A DNA stretch of 39,977 nt from a virus (IMGVR_UViG_3300005536_000009:1-39977), one strand, 5' to 3'; shown: positions 7,187 through 16,294, numbered from the stretch's first letter. Made by a program: numbers and translations. The notes: generated from the letters alone by a model not told the origin.

Positions 7187-8915
7187 AGCCAAGAACGTCA
7201 GCCGCGAGTTCTCGTGGGACGGAGCCGCCGAGATGGACCTGCTCCGGCACTTCTGCCGCGTCAACTTCTGGACCTTCTTCCTCATCGCGTTCGGCGCAGG
7301 ATCGAACCCGAAGGGCCGGCGCTGGATCGACCCCGATGTCCACAAACCCCTCGCAGACTGGTACGAGAAGCACATCCGGGAGTGGATCGAGTGGCGCCGG
7401 CTAGGCATCGCCCGCCAGAAGCATCTGGCCGTCATCGTTCACCGCGAGATCGGCAAGACCACGCTCATCACGCGCGCGGGCCAGCTTTGGCTGCACCTGC
7501 TGGACCCCGAGATTGCCACGGCCACCGGCTCCGAGAAGGTCGAACTCGCCTCAAAAATGCTCGAAGCCATGAAGGCGGTTCTCGATGGTTCCGACTCGCA
7601 CGCCATGTGGACCCTGCTGTACGGCGACTGGAGCGCCAACGCTCGCAGGTGGACGGGTCGCGAGATCGTGCATTCCGGTCGCCGCAATACTTCTCGCCAA
7701 GACCCGTCGTTTGTCACCTTCGGCGTGGAGACTTCCATCACCGGCTCTCACCCCGACGCCATCTTCTACGACGACCCAATCAGCTACGAACGCCTGACTA
7801 CGGACACGAACTGGCTCGCCACCGTCAACTCTCAAGTGTCCTCGCTGGTCCCGGTCATTCAGGGCGATGGACTGGTGGTGTGGGTGGGGACCAGGTACGA
7901 CGACGGGGATCACTTCGGGGAGGCGTTCCGGACCCAGGGTGTGTGCTCACTGAGTGGCATGAAGACCGGCAGCATTCCGGTGGACCCGACTGGCAACATC
8001 CACGTCTACTTCCTCTCGGGCCGGGACCCGGCTCAGGTCTCCGAGGAGTGCCCGGAGGGCAAGCCCACGACGCCGCTGGTCTGGAGCCACGACCGCATGA
8101 AGCGCTACCAGCGTACCGACGCGCTGCGCTACGCTGCCCAGGTGATGAACGACCCGAGCATTTCCGAACTGAACCCGATCACGCGCGAGCAGATCGAGCA
8201 ATGCGGCATCTCTCCCAAGGAGGTTCCGTGGTCCGCGCTGCGTTTTTCGCTCCAGTGCGACACCGCTTTCTCAGACGGAAGCAGAATCGCGGGCAAAGAC
8301 GAGACCGTGCTGCTCGTTCACGGCTACCCCCGCAACGGCTCCGGTGATGTCTACGTCATCGAGGGATACGGTAACGCCACCATGCGCGCCGAGGATTTTG
8401 GCAAACTGATCGTGGTGACGGTCCAGCGCTACCGCCGCAAGGGGTTCAAGATCATCGCCATCACCGACGAGAAGACGCGCGCGGGCAAGAAGGGTTCGTG
8501 GGAGATGAACCTCCGCAACATGTTCGCGGACGTGAACGAGCCTATGCCCACCTTCATAGAGTACGAGCGCGGCAACACGAAGAAGTACGAGCGCCTGCAC
8601 GCCGCGACGACGTTCTGGGTGGACGGGCACGTCCGCTGGGTCAAGGGTGCTCCCGGCATGGACCGGCTCACGGAGCAGATCGCGCGCATCGGCCAGTATG
8701 CCGTGAACCCCCGAACCAAGATCGACTGGGCCGACGCTCACGCGGACGCCTTCAGCCCGCCGATGTACGTCCCAATGCGGCGGGTCGGGCCGAACAGTTC
8801 ACCGTGGGATCGCGGAGCGCAGCCGATTGCGATGGAGGGAATGGACATGCGGCAGTTCGAGGACGACGAAGATCGCAGCTGGAGAGAACAGGTGCCGAGA
8901 GAACCGATCCGATGA
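7179..8915 (+). CDS. Terminase large subunit (packaging ATPase and nuclease)
   Basis: 578 residues, full family length. ATPase half: Walker-A-like HREIGKTT at 88-95, a variant of GxxGxGKT as in many podovirus terminases, and Walker B with AIFYDDP (Asp198, Asp199). Nuclease half (RNase H-like): Asp361 in CDTAFSD, Asp430 in ITDEKTR and Asp523 in ADAHADAF are the candidate metal-binding acids. The protein cuts concatemeric DNA and pumps it into the prohead through the portal encoded at 12203. The four-gene sugar-modification insert lies between this gene and the portal, where phages usually have them adjacent. Confidence 0.93.
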   Translation: MPRAKNVSREFSWDGAAEMDLLRHFCRVNFWTFFLIAFGAGSNPKGRRWIDPDVHKPLADWYEKHIREWIEWRRLGIARQKHLAVIVHREIGKTTLITRAGQLWLHLLDPEIATATGSEKVELASKMLEAMKAVLDGSDSHAMWTLLYGDWSANARRWTGREIVHSGRRNTSRQDPSFVTFGVETSITGSHPDAIFYDDPISYERLTTDTNWLATVNSQVSSLVPVIQGDGLVVWVGTRYDDGDHFGEAFRTQGVCSLSGMKTGSIPVDPTGNIHVYFLSGRDPAQVSEECPEGKPTTPLVWSHDRMKRYQRTDALRYAAQVMNDPSISELNPITREQIEQCGISPKEVPWSALRFSLQCDTAFSDGSRIAGKDETVLLVHGYPRNGSGDVYVIEGYGNATMRAEDFGKLIVVTVQRYRRKGFKIIAITDEKTRAGKKGSWEMNLRNMFADVNEPMPTFIEYERGNTKKYERLHAATTFWVDGHVRWVKGAPGMDRLTEQIARIGQYAVNPRTKIDWADAHADAFSPPMYVPMRRVGPNSSPWDRGAQPIAMEGMDMRQFEDDEDRSWREQVPREPIR

Positions 8916-10180
8916 ACCGGACCAAGCTCAAGGCCACCGCCAACAAGGACGGAACGATGACTCTCACGGATGTCTCCACGAGCCCGGTCTCGAAGTTGCG
9001 GACCACCTGCCGCGCCTGCCACGAGCGGAGCCTGACGCCGGTCCTCTCCCTCGGCGAGCAATACCTCGTCAACTTCGTGCCCGCGCCGGACCTGAACCTG
9101 CCGCGCAGTCCTCTGAACCTGGTGCGCTGCGACGGCTGCGGGCTGCTCCAGTTGGACCACACGGTCAACCCCGACCTGCTCTACCGCGAGTTCTGGTACC
9201 GCTCCAGCGTCAACGAGACCATGCGGAGCGCGCTCAAGAACGTGATCCAGGCGGGGTTGAACCACCAAGCAGGCGGGGTCTGGCTGGACATTGGTGCCAA
9301 CGATGGATACCTGCTCTCCGAACTGCCTCCGGGGTTCCTGCGGATTGCGTGCGAGCCAGCGCTCAACTTCACCGAGGACTTGCACAAGATCGCAGACCAC
9401 GTCATCGCAGACTACTTCTCGGCGAACCACGACTGCCTTTACGGCAACACCAAGCAGGGTCGGTGCGATGTCATCACCAGCATCGCCATGTTCTATGACC
9501 TGGACGAGCCGGACGCCTTCGTGCGCGACATCGCCAAGGTGCTGTCACCGCATGGCGTCTGGATCAACCAGTTGAATGACTCGCCGACGATGGTCCGCGC
9601 CAATGCGTTCGACGCGATCTGCCATGAGCACCTGTGCTACTACGACGTGCGGTCGCTGAACGCGCTCTACGAGCGGAACGGGCTCTCGATCTACGACATC
9701 ACCTACAACGACGTGAACGGTGGCAGTATCCGGGTGGTCGCGGGCAGGTCGAAAGAGCGGGGCACGGGCTCGCTGATCTCGGAGCACCGGACCGTCTCAG
9801 CGCTGGACGCCGAGAACTTCTCCGCGCGAGTGCAGAAGTGGCGGGACCGGATGCGCGAGCAGTTGGAGGGACCGCTGACGTTGGGCGGGTCACTCTGGTG
9901 CTACGGGGCGAGCACCAAGGGCTGTGTACTGCTCCAGTACCTCGACATGCCCGGCACGTTCAAGGCCATCGCGGACCGCAACCCGATCAAGTTCGGGACC
10001 TATATGACGGGGACCTGGCTGCCGGTCACGAACGAACAGGACATGCGCGACGAGCACCCGCGCAACGTGCTCGTACTGCCGTGGAGTTTCAAGAAGGAGT
10101 TTGTAGAGCGCGAACGAAAGCTGATGGACGAAGGGACGACGCTGGTGTTCCCGCTCCCCAGCATCGAGCAGGTGTTCTGA
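8912..10180 (+). CDS. Sugar C-methyltransferase-like SAM-dependent methyltransferase
   Basis: 422 residues from ATG 8912 (ATGA overlap). The architecture is that of NDP-hexose C-methyltransferases: an N-terminal zinc site (Cys33, Cys36, Cys73, Cys76), a class I SAM-binding domain with WLDIGANDGYLL at about 114-125, the stretch HEHLCYYDVRSLNALYERNGL, NGGSIRV, and a C-terminal domain with YGASTKGCVLLQYL. Known family members add a methyl group to carbon 3 or 5 of deoxysugar nucleotides in antibiotic and surface-glycan pathways. The substrate here is unknown. It is the first gene of the insert between terminase and portal. Confidence 0.85.
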   Translation: MNRTKLKATANKDGTMTLTDVSTSPVSKLRTTCRACHERSLTPVLSLGEQYLVNFVPAPDLNLPRSPLNLVRCDGCGLLQLDHTVNPDLLYREFWYRSSVNETMRSALKNVIQAGLNHQAGGVWLDIGANDGYLLSELPPGFLRIACEPALNFTEDLHKIADHVIADYFSANHDCLYGNTKQGRCDVITSIAMFYDLDEPDAFVRDIAKVLSPHGVWINQLNDSPTMVRANAFDAICHEHLCYYDVRSLNALYERNGLSIYDITYNDVNGGSIRVVAGRSKERGTGSLISEHRTVSALDAENFSARVQKWRDRMREQLEGPLTLGGSLWCYGASTKGCVLLQYLDMPGTFKAIADRNPIKFGTYMTGTWLPVTNEQDMRDEHPRNVLVLPWSFKKEFVERERKLMDEGTTLVFPLPSIEQVF

Positions 10181-10239
10181 TGACGGTGCAAGCGAACGGG
10201 TATCGTTGGACGGCGACGGTTGCGGGGAGAGTGCGGTGA
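10180..10239 (+). CDS. 19-residue linking micro-ORF
   Basis: An ATG overlaps the last base of the methyltransferase stop, and the frame ends in TGA that overlaps the GTG of the next gene. The product would be 19 residues (TVQANGYRWTATVAGRVR after Met). It may exist only to carry ribosomes from one gene to the next. No function is proposed. Confidence 0.35.
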   Translation: MTVQANGYRWTATVAGRVR

Positions 10240-10895
10240 AAGACGTTATTGGTCACTCACCGGCCATCACCCACGAAGGCAAGATGCAGCACACGTTCTA
10301 CCCTCCCAACGGGACGGTATCCACCTGGATCGCCGACCAGTTCCCGCCGGGGTATGTCGGCTACTGCATCGACGTTGGTGCCAGCGACGGCATGTCCATC
10401 AACTCGACCTACCTACTGGAGAAGCAGCACCGCTGGACCGTGCTGTCGGTCGAGGCGAACCCGTACTACAAGCACCTGCTGAACGAGTGCCGGGCGTTCG
10501 TGAAGATATGCGCGGTCGCGGAGTCCCCCTCGGACGGCGCGGACTTCCACATCAACCTCGACAACCTCGAAGCCTTCTCGTCACTGAAACCAAGACCACA
10601 CCCCAAGTTTATGATCCAGGCGGGGGACCGCTGGGCGACGACAAAGGTTCCAGTGCGGACTCTGGAGCAACTTCTCGAAGAACACGAGTTCCCGAGACTG
10701 GACGCGCTGTGCATTGACACCGAAGGCACCGAGCCGGACGTGCTGCGCGGCATCGACCTCGACAAGTGGAAGCCACACGTCATCGTGGTGGAGTGCTGGG
10801 ACCAAGGCTCACTCGATGACCAGCTAGCCCTATCCGGTTACGAACGCGTGTGGCGTTCGGCCGACAACGATGCGTTCGTGAGGAGACCCGGATGA
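10236..10895 (+). CDS. FkbM-type methyltransferase
   Basis: 219 residues from GTG 10236, chosen because GGGGAGA precedes it and it overlaps the micro-ORF stop by GTGA; TTG 10206 and ATG 10284 are alternatives. A class I SAM motif lies at IDVGASDG (about 45-52) and an acidic end of strand 2 at SVEANP. Further on, VRTLEQLLEEHEFPRLDALCIDTEGTEPDVLRGID is the signature of the FkbM family, which methylates hydroxyls of sugars and polyketides. It likely acts with the neighbouring sugar enzymes. The substrate is unknown. Confidence 0.85.
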   Translation: MKDVIGHSPAITHEGKMQHTFYPPNGTVSTWIADQFPPGYVGYCIDVGASDGMSINSTYLLEKQHRWTVLSVEANPYYKHLLNECRAFVKICAVAESPSDGADFHINLDNLEAFSSLKPRPHPKFMIQAGDRWATTKVPVRTLEQLLEEHEFPRLDALCIDTEGTEPDVLRGIDLDKWKPHVIVVECWDQGSLDDQLALSGYERVWRSADNDAFVRRPG

Positions 10896-11320
10896 GAGAG
10901 AAACGGGTCGTCCGAGAAACCGATCACGGGGACAGGAAGTACCGAGTTATCTTGTCTCCCGGACATCCGTATGCCGACAAAGACGGATTCGTCTACGAGC
11001 ACAGGCTCGTTGTTGAAAGGGCTATCGGGAAACCATTAGCTCCCAGACACCACGTTCATCATGTGGATGGCGACGGTCTTAACAACGCCCCCAACAACCT
11101 CGTGATTTGCGAGAGCATCGGGTACCACAACTCGCTTCACAGAAGGGAGCGCGCCCTAGTGGCTTGCGGGCACGCTGGGTGGTTCTCGTGCCCGTTTTGC
11201 AAGGAATACGATGATCCAAAAAACATGAAGCGGCGGTTCACCAACCGACAGGAGCAATACATGCATGTCAGGTGTTTCAATGCTTGGAGAAGGCACCGGT
11301 ACAAGGAGAAGCCCCGATGA
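10892..11320 (+). CDS. HNH homing endonuclease-like protein
   Basis: 142 residues from ATG 10892. HNH core: EHRLVVERAIGKPL, then HHVHHVDGDGLNNAPNNLVIC with His56/His57, Asn65 and Asn68/69, and His79. A second part has paired Cys (CGH...CPFC) that may bind zinc. The architecture matches free-standing phage homing endonucleases, which cut an allele lacking them and copy themselves in. It is joined seamlessly by ATGA overlaps on both sides, between the FkbM and GT9-like genes, so it does not break the operon. It is not inside a visible intron. Confidence 0.88.
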   Translation: MREKRVVRETDHGDRKYRVILSPGHPYADKDGFVYEHRLVVERAIGKPLAPRHHVHHVDGDGLNNAPNNLVICESIGYHNSLHRRERALVACGHAGWFSCPFCKEYDDPKNMKRRFTNRQEQYMHVRCFNAWRRHRYKEKPR

Positions 11321-12177
11321 GCGAAGTCGTTTTCACCTTCCCGGGGAAACTTGGCGATGCCCTACATCAGTTTCCGGTCGCGTATCACTGGGCCAAACAA
11401 CAAAGTAAGAAGGCCGATCTGTGGCTGGATAAGAAAACCTGTGGCCCGTTGGTGCCCTTGTTTGCGTCCCAACCCTGGGTGGGAGAAGTCAAACTGATGG
11501 AAGGGGTTGAGTCGTATAACTGCGGCGGCCAGCCCTTCCACATGAATCTTCCGACCTCAGCGTTCGAAGGGCACAAGGTCTACCACCTGGGTCTGCGAGC
11601 GTTCCCGGCGCGGCAGTTGACGCTTGAATGCCTGCAAGTCTCGAAGGTCCCGGTCAAGGTCAGCGTCGAAGACCTCGCCAACGAGCCGAGCCTCGTGGTT
11701 CCGGTGCCCGCCAAGTACAACCGGCTCATGCTCCACGGGCAGGCGTGCTACGCGCACACCAAGAACAGCCCGACGTTCTGGAAGTTCCTCGCTGGCATCC
11801 GGGGCGAGTTGGAGCGCATGTTCGACGAGATCGTGTTCGTGGGTGTGGATCGGGACCGCGAAGTGGGGTTGCGGACCTATCCCAACTGGCACGCCTACGA
11901 CGACATTGGGGACTTTGCCAAGCTGGCGGGCTACATCGCGGCCTCGCGCGCCATGATTGCGTGCGGATCGGCACCCGTCGTGCTCGCTGGCCTATTGAAA
12001 GTCCCATCGATCCGGGTCCACGACAAGATCGCCAACGACGCCCCCAAGGTGATTTGGAACAATCTTTCGCCGAGCAGCATCAACGACACGGAAATCGAGC
12101 TCCGCAAGTCCTGGCCGACGTTCCGGGACAAGTGGCTGGTTCAGAAGTCTGTAGACGCCGAGCCCGCAACGACGTAG
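11317..12177 (+). CDS. Glycosyltransferase family 9-like (heptosyltransferase-like) protein
   Basis: 286 residues from ATG 11317. The opening TFPGKLGDALHQFPVAYHWAKQ corresponds to the GDLLLATPVLRAL start of ADP-heptose:LPS heptosyltransferases (GT9, GT-B fold). A C-terminal nucleotide-sugar domain is suggested by FVGVDRDREVGLRTYPNWHAYDDIGDFAKLAGYIAASRAMIACGSAPVVLAGLLKVPSIRV, the conserved layout of GT9. Donor and acceptor are unknown. Its place between packaging and portal genes suggests it glycosylates a virion protein or alters the host surface during infection; both are inference. Confidence 0.7.
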   Translation: MSEVVFTFPGKLGDALHQFPVAYHWAKQQSKKADLWLDKKTCGPLVPLFASQPWVGEVKLMEGVESYNCGGQPFHMNLPTSAFEGHKVYHLGLRAFPARQLTLECLQVSKVPVKVSVEDLANEPSLVVPVPAKYNRLMLHGQACYAHTKNSPTFWKFLAGIRGELERMFDEIVFVGVDRDREVGLRTYPNWHAYDDIGDFAKLAGYIAASRAMIACGSAPVVLAGLLKVPSIRVHDKIANDAPKVIWNNLSPSSINDTEIELRKSWPTFRDKWLVQKSVDAEPATT

Positions 12178-12202
12178 CTTACGCGTTCGGAGGCTTCCAA
12201 GG

Positions 12203-14146
12203 ATGGCCGTAGCGACCACTTCGAACCCCTCGGTAGGGAGACCAGGCGCCAGCGACCGGGCGCCCGCCACAGGCGTTTCTGAGGCCCGTATCATCGACCT
12301 GGTGGATGCCCGCCGCCAAGCCTCCCTGCGCCACAACAGCGTCGTGTTCGGCAAACTCCAGCGCTGGTACGACGCCTACCGTGGGGTCTGGACCGGCCGG
12401 TTGGCCCAGTTCCGCAACAACGTGACTATCCCGTTCACGTTCGCCATGATCCAGTCCGATGTGGCCCGTAAGGTGCAAACCTCCTTCGGCTCGTGGCCCA
12501 TTGTCAGCTTCGAGGGGTATGCCCCCGAGGACGCTCCCCGCGCCAAGAAGAACGAAGTCCTGATTTCGGCGCAAATGAAAGACTGCGACTCGGTTATGCG
12601 GGCGGTGGACTTCTTCCTGCAAGCCGACATCTGCGGCACCGGGGTCGCCCGCTACGGCTGGAAGAACATCACCCGCCGGAACCGAATGCGGAAAATGGAG
12701 CAGATCGCCCCCGGCTACTCGGTCCCGGTTGTCCACGAGTACGACGCGACCATGTTCGATGGCCCGGTGTGGGAGCCGGTGGACCGGCTCGATTTCTGGC
12801 AGCAGCCGGCCCGCAACCGCATTCAGGACATGGCATGGTGTATCCACCGCTACTACGCCGACTTGGACGATCTCCTGGAGGATTCGGTCGGCCCGAGGCC
12901 CTATTTCGACCGCGAGGCCGTGTTGCGGCTCCGGCATAACCCGATGAGTGGCAACATGTCACAGGAGTTCTCGCAGCGGCAGGTGCGGTTCCGGAACGAG
13001 TACGACTACCAAGCCCGCGCCAATGAGCGCTTTGCTAAACCTGTGGAAATATGGGAGATGCACGGCCTTGTGCCGCGCGAGTTCGCGTCTGACGGCATCC
13101 GGTTCCGGTGCATCGCGATTGGCAACGGCAGGGTCGTCTTGAAGAACCGCGAGGGCGCAATGGGGACCAACGAACTCCCGTTCGTGTCCTACTCCCCGAT
13201 GCCGGACCCCTACAGCTTCGATGGGGTCGCCAAGACGGAAATCGCCTACGGACCGCAGCAGACCGCTAACAGGTTGGTAAATCAGCGCCTAGACGCACTG
13301 GACCATCTGATTGACCCGATGTACGTCGCCAACTCCGGGGCGAACCTGAACACGCAGCACTTGTTCACCCGGGCAGGGCGGATCATCCTCGTGGACGGCG
13401 CAGCGGACGAGTCGAACCTGCGCGCGCTGGTCCCGAACATGAACGGCGTGAACTTGGTCCCCGGCGAGATTGGGGCTCAGTTCGGGTTCATGCAGCTCGG
13501 CACAGGCGAGACGGAGTCCCTCCTGGGCCTATCGGGTGGGGGTGGCGGAGGCAACCGCGAAACGGCTCGTGGGTTCCTCGGCCGGCAGGAAAATGCCCTC
13601 ACCCGCTTGGCGATGGAGTCCCGGCTCGCCGAGGAGGGGTTCATCGAGCCGCTGGCGAACGCCTTCCGGCGCATGGACCGGATGTGGCTGCAAATGCCGC
13701 ATGAGGTGAAAATCCTCGGCAGCCTCGCCACCACCGACCCGGTCACGGGGATGCCTTACGCGCCCGAGACATCGACCGTGGACTACGACGACTTGGCACC
13801 GGACTACCGGGCTCGCGCGGTCGGAGCTTCGCAGATGATGGGCCGCAGCGTGCGCCAGCAGAACCTGGTCGCCCTGCTCCAGATGATGTCCGCCAATCCG
13901 GCGCTGTTGCAACTAGTGAACTGGGGCAACTTCGCGCGGCAGGCGTTCGAACTGTTCGACTTCAAGAACGTGAACGATCTGCTCGTCCAGCAGGTGCCGG
14001 GGGTGAACGCGATGGCGGCCGGGGCGGGGATCACTCCCGAGATGGCGGCCGGCGCCGTATCCACTCCGCTGGAGCAACTGAGCCCTGAGATTTTGGGACA
14101 ACTGATGCAAAGCGGGAACGCGGGCAGTCTCGCCGCGCTCCAGTAG
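12203..14146 (+). CDS. Portal protein
   Basis: 647 residues, in the range of podovirus portals. A GGAGG site lies near 12189. The helical N-terminal region (HNSVVFGKLQRWYDAYRGVWTGRLAQFRNNVTIPFTFAMIQSDVARKVQ) is typical of P22-like portals, and the clip and wing region includes ELPFVSYSPMPDPYSFDGVAKTEIAYGPQQTANRLVNQRLDAL. A Gly-rich loop (GGGGGGN) lies near 450. The C-terminus is long and helical, rich in Met, Ala and Gln, like a barrel. It would form the dodecameric DNA channel at one capsid vertex and dock the terminase. Confidence 0.88.
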   Translation: MAVATTSNPSVGRPGASDRAPATGVSEARIIDLVDARRQASLRHNSVVFGKLQRWYDAYRGVWTGRLAQFRNNVTIPFTFAMIQSDVARKVQTSFGSWPIVSFEGYAPEDAPRAKKNEVLISAQMKDCDSVMRAVDFFLQADICGTGVARYGWKNITRRNRMRKMEQIAPGYSVPVVHEYDATMFDGPVWEPVDRLDFWQQPARNRIQDMAWCIHRYYADLDDLLEDSVGPRPYFDREAVLRLRHNPMSGNMSQEFSQRQVRFRNEYDYQARANERFAKPVEIWEMHGLVPREFASDGIRFRCIAIGNGRVVLKNREGAMGTNELPFVSYSPMPDPYSFDGVAKTEIAYGPQQTANRLVNQRLDALDHLIDPMYVANSGANLNTQHLFTRAGRIILVDGAADESNLRALVPNMNGVNLVPGEIGAQFGFMQLGTGETESLLGLSGGGGGGNRETARGFLGRQENALTRLAMESRLAEEGFIEPLANAFRRMDRMWLQMPHEVKILGSLATTDPVTGMPYAPETSTVDYDDLAPDYRARAVGASQMMGRSVRQQNLVALLQMMSANPALLQLVNWGNFARQAFELFDFKNVNDLLVQQVPGVNAMAAGAGITPEMAAGAVSTPLEQLSPEILGQLMQSGNAGSLAALQ

Positions 14147-14152
14147 GCCACC

Positions 14153-14470
14153 ATGCTCAACGACGAGGAAGTGCAACAGGTTAAGCTTGTACTCTCGTTG
14201 GGTGGATGGAACAATGTGATGCGACCCCGGATCGAGAACCGATCCCGGCAGGCAACAAAAGCCCTGGTACTGAGCCGGGCCGAACGCACGAGCCAGTTCG
14301 CAGGGCAGGACTTCGACACCGACGACGACGTGTTGCGAGCGATCATCCGAGACTGTGAGTGGATGATCTACTCGTGGTTGAACGAAGTTGCGGTGGCGGA
14401 TCAAAACAGACGGCGCGACGAACTCGACCGTCAGGACTCGAACGGAACAACCGCTGGCGCGAACCGCTAG
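14153..14470 (+). CDS. Hypothetical protein between portal and scaffold
   Basis: 105 residues, helical and charged (NDEEVQQVKLVLSLGGWNNVMRPRIENRSRQATKALVLSRAERTSQFAG), with a C-terminal tail rich in Arg, Asp and Asn. It starts 6 bases after the portal stop. Position and size would suit a small head-assembly protein. No family is recognised. Confidence 0.65.
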   Translation: MLNDEEVQQVKLVLSLGGWNNVMRPRIENRSRQATKALVLSRAERTSQFAGQDFDTDDDVLRAIIRDCEWMIYSWLNEVAVADQNRRRDELDRQDSNGTTAGANR

Positions 14471-14488
14471 CCGGAAAGGAATCCCGCA

Positions 14489-15220
14489 ATGCCCGACAAC
14501 GATCCAACCCAAACGCAGCAGGCTCCACTCAATCCCGACCTCGCCGGATACCCTTCGGTGGAAGCTCTGGTACAGGGCTACCGATCCAGCGGTGAGGAGG
14601 CGAAGCGCCTCCGCGAGCAGGTCGGGAAGTACGAGTCTGTGCTGGCTCAGGTGGTCCAGAACGGAGGCGTCCCGAACGGTCGCCAAAACGTGCCAGACCG
14701 CCGAGCTACCAGCCCGCAGGACCGGCTCACCGACTTCGGTATCCCGGTCGATGCCCTCGAAGAGATCGTCGAACAGCGCTTGCAGAAGGCGCTGGAGCCG
14801 CTTTCGAGGGGCATTCAAGCGCGTGGCAAGATGGTGTCGGAGCACCCGGACTACGTTCAGTTCGAGAACGACGTGGCGCAGTTCATCAACACCGACCCGG
14901 CTCTCTCACAGAGCTACCCCGTGATGTTCGCGGCGGACCCGGTTGGGGCGATGGAGTACGCGTTTCTCAAGTTCGGTGACTCGCGCCGCCGCACCGCTGG
15001 CCCGCCTGAGGGCAAGACTCGCAATGGAGCGGTGGACGCACAGATTCCCGGTAGCCGTACTGGTGACGGCCGCAGGGCTCCGACTGGTGACGCCCAAATC
15101 CAAGAGGCGTTCGAGCGCTTCAACAAGACGGGCTCCAGTCGGGACGCAGCGGCCTATGCCAAGGCACGGCTCGGACCTCTACTCAAGGACCAGTTCCGAG
15201 CGATGGGGCAAGAGCTTTAG
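14489..15220 (+). CDS. Putative capsid scaffolding protein
   Basis: 243 residues preceded by AAAGGAA. It is acidic and Gln-rich at the start, with GEEAKRLREQVGKYESVLAQVVQ (coiled-coil type), a middle helix VDALEEIVEQRLQKALEPL, and a C-terminal helical segment IQEAFERFNKTGSSRDAAAYAKARLGPLLKDQF. Low complexity with charged helices, and a place directly before the capsid gene, are the usual marks of a scaffold that directs prohead assembly and then leaves. The call depends on context and composition. Confidence 0.72.
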   Translation: MPDNDPTQTQQAPLNPDLAGYPSVEALVQGYRSSGEEAKRLREQVGKYESVLAQVVQNGGVPNGRQNVPDRRATSPQDRLTDFGIPVDALEEIVEQRLQKALEPLSRGIQARGKMVSEHPDYVQFENDVAQFINTDPALSQSYPVMFAADPVGAMEYAFLKFGDSRRRTAGPPEGKTRNGAVDAQIPGSRTGDGRRAPTGDAQIQEAFERFNKTGSSRDAAAYAKARLGPLLKDQFRAMGQEL

Positions 15221-15245
15221 GGACTGATCCAGGAGGCATACGGAA

Positions 15246-16217
15246 ATGCCAGGTACCCAAGGCACACTGGCTGGCGTCTTCTCGGCCTTTGACGCTGGCT
15301 TCAATTCAAATGCCAGTGCGGCTGGCGTGCACCACGAGGATTTGGTTGACATTGTGACCATCCTCGATTCTTTCCAGACGCCGATGTTCAGTTCGGCTCC
15401 GAAGATGCGTGCCAAGGACGTAGTTCATTCATGGACCGTGGACACGCTCGCGGCGACCGCTACGGCTGGCGTCATCGAAGCCGTGGATTTCTCGGGAGAT
15501 ACGCTCACGGGACCCACCCGGCTCGTGAACGGGACGCAGATTTTCTCGCGTCACGTTGCCGTGTCGGATCGCGAGCGCGCGTCGAACTCGGCGGGCATCT
15601 CGGACATGTACGAGCACCAGGTGATGAAGGAGTTCAAGGTCATCGCCCGCAACTGCGAGGCTCGCCTGTGGGCGATCTCGTCCACGGGTTCGGCGACCGG
15701 CGCCGAGGCAGCCACGAACGCTCCGCTCATGGCGGGGTTCCGTGGCTTCGGCATCACGACTTCGTCCTCGGCCTCGGGCGGAGTCACGACGGCGGATATT
15801 GTCACGCTGTCGCAGACCTTGTTCGAGAACGGCGCGGAGCCCGACTCGATCTGGTTCGCACCGGCATCGAAGCGGCAGTTCGTGAACGCCACCGTCTCGT
15901 CTGGCTCGGGCAACGTGCGCAACATCGCGGCGACCGACCAGCGTCTCGTGGCGAACATCGACGTGTTCGAGACGCCGTTCAACCAGCTGTACGCGGTCAT
16001 CACGGATCGGTTCATCCCGATCAGCACGAACTCGGCCTCCGGTGCCTACTACATCGGCGACCGCAGCATGGCGAAGATCGCGTTCTTCCGGCCGCCCCAG
16101 CACAAGGCGATGGGTAAGGGCGGCGATCACACGCGCGGCATCGTACTCATGGAGTGCACGCTGCAATTGGACCACCCATCGTCTTGGGGCGCAATTACTG
16201 GCGTCACAAACGGTTAA
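15246..16217 (+). CDS. Major capsid protein, SU10-like (DUF5309) HK97 fold
   Basis: 323 residues with a strong AGGAGG site at 15231-15236. The sequence HHEDLVDIVTILDSFQTPMFSSAPKMRAKDVVHSWTVDTLAA is the hallmark of the SU10-type capsid family, where an N-terminal arm leads into HxWxxDxL. Further matches are NGTQIFSRHVAVSDRERA, an E-loop-like region and the late SIWFAPASKRQFVNA and YIGDRSMAKIAFFRPP. It forms the icosahedral shell. An inverted-repeat intergenic region follows. Confidence 0.9.
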   Translation: MPGTQGTLAGVFSAFDAGFNSNASAAGVHHEDLVDIVTILDSFQTPMFSSAPKMRAKDVVHSWTVDTLAATATAGVIEAVDFSGDTLTGPTRLVNGTQIFSRHVAVSDRERASNSAGISDMYEHQVMKEFKVIARNCEARLWAISSTGSATGAEAATNAPLMAGFRGFGITTSSSASGGVTTADIVTLSQTLFENGAEPDSIWFAPASKRQFVNATVSSGSGNVRNIAATDQRLVANIDVFETPFNQLYAVITDRFIPISTNSASGAYYIGDRSMAKIAFFRPPQHKAMGKGGDHTRGIVLMECTLQLDHPSSWGAITGVTNG

Positions 16218-16225
16218 GGTCTTTT

Positions 16226-16294
16226 TGTTGGTAGGATAATCTTGTTGCGAGGCGGGATTGTCAGGATTATACTAGGCCATCCCGCCAACCAACA
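16226..16294 (+). other. Nested inverted repeats between capsid and endonuclease genes
   Basis: An outer 7-base repeat pairs TGTTGGT (16226-16232) with ACCAACA (16288-16294). An inner 8-base perfect repeat pairs GGCGGGAT (16251-16258) with ATCCCGCC (16279-16286). The right outer arm touches the AGGAGG site of the next gene. In RNA this could fold into one long hairpin that lowers capsid-gene read-through or hides the Shine-Dalgarno site. The -10 sequence TATACT lies in the inner loop, so a DNA operator is an alternative. Confidence 0.55.
16245..16273 (+). promoter_or_regulatory. Candidate sigma-70-type promoter before the endonuclease VII-like gene
   Basis: TTGCGA (16245-16250), a 17-base spacer and TATACT (16268-16273) give a fair match to a bacterial vegetative promoter, reading into the endonuclease gene. 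The two arms of a perfect inverted repeat flank the -10 element. No transcript data are available. Confidence 0.45.
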
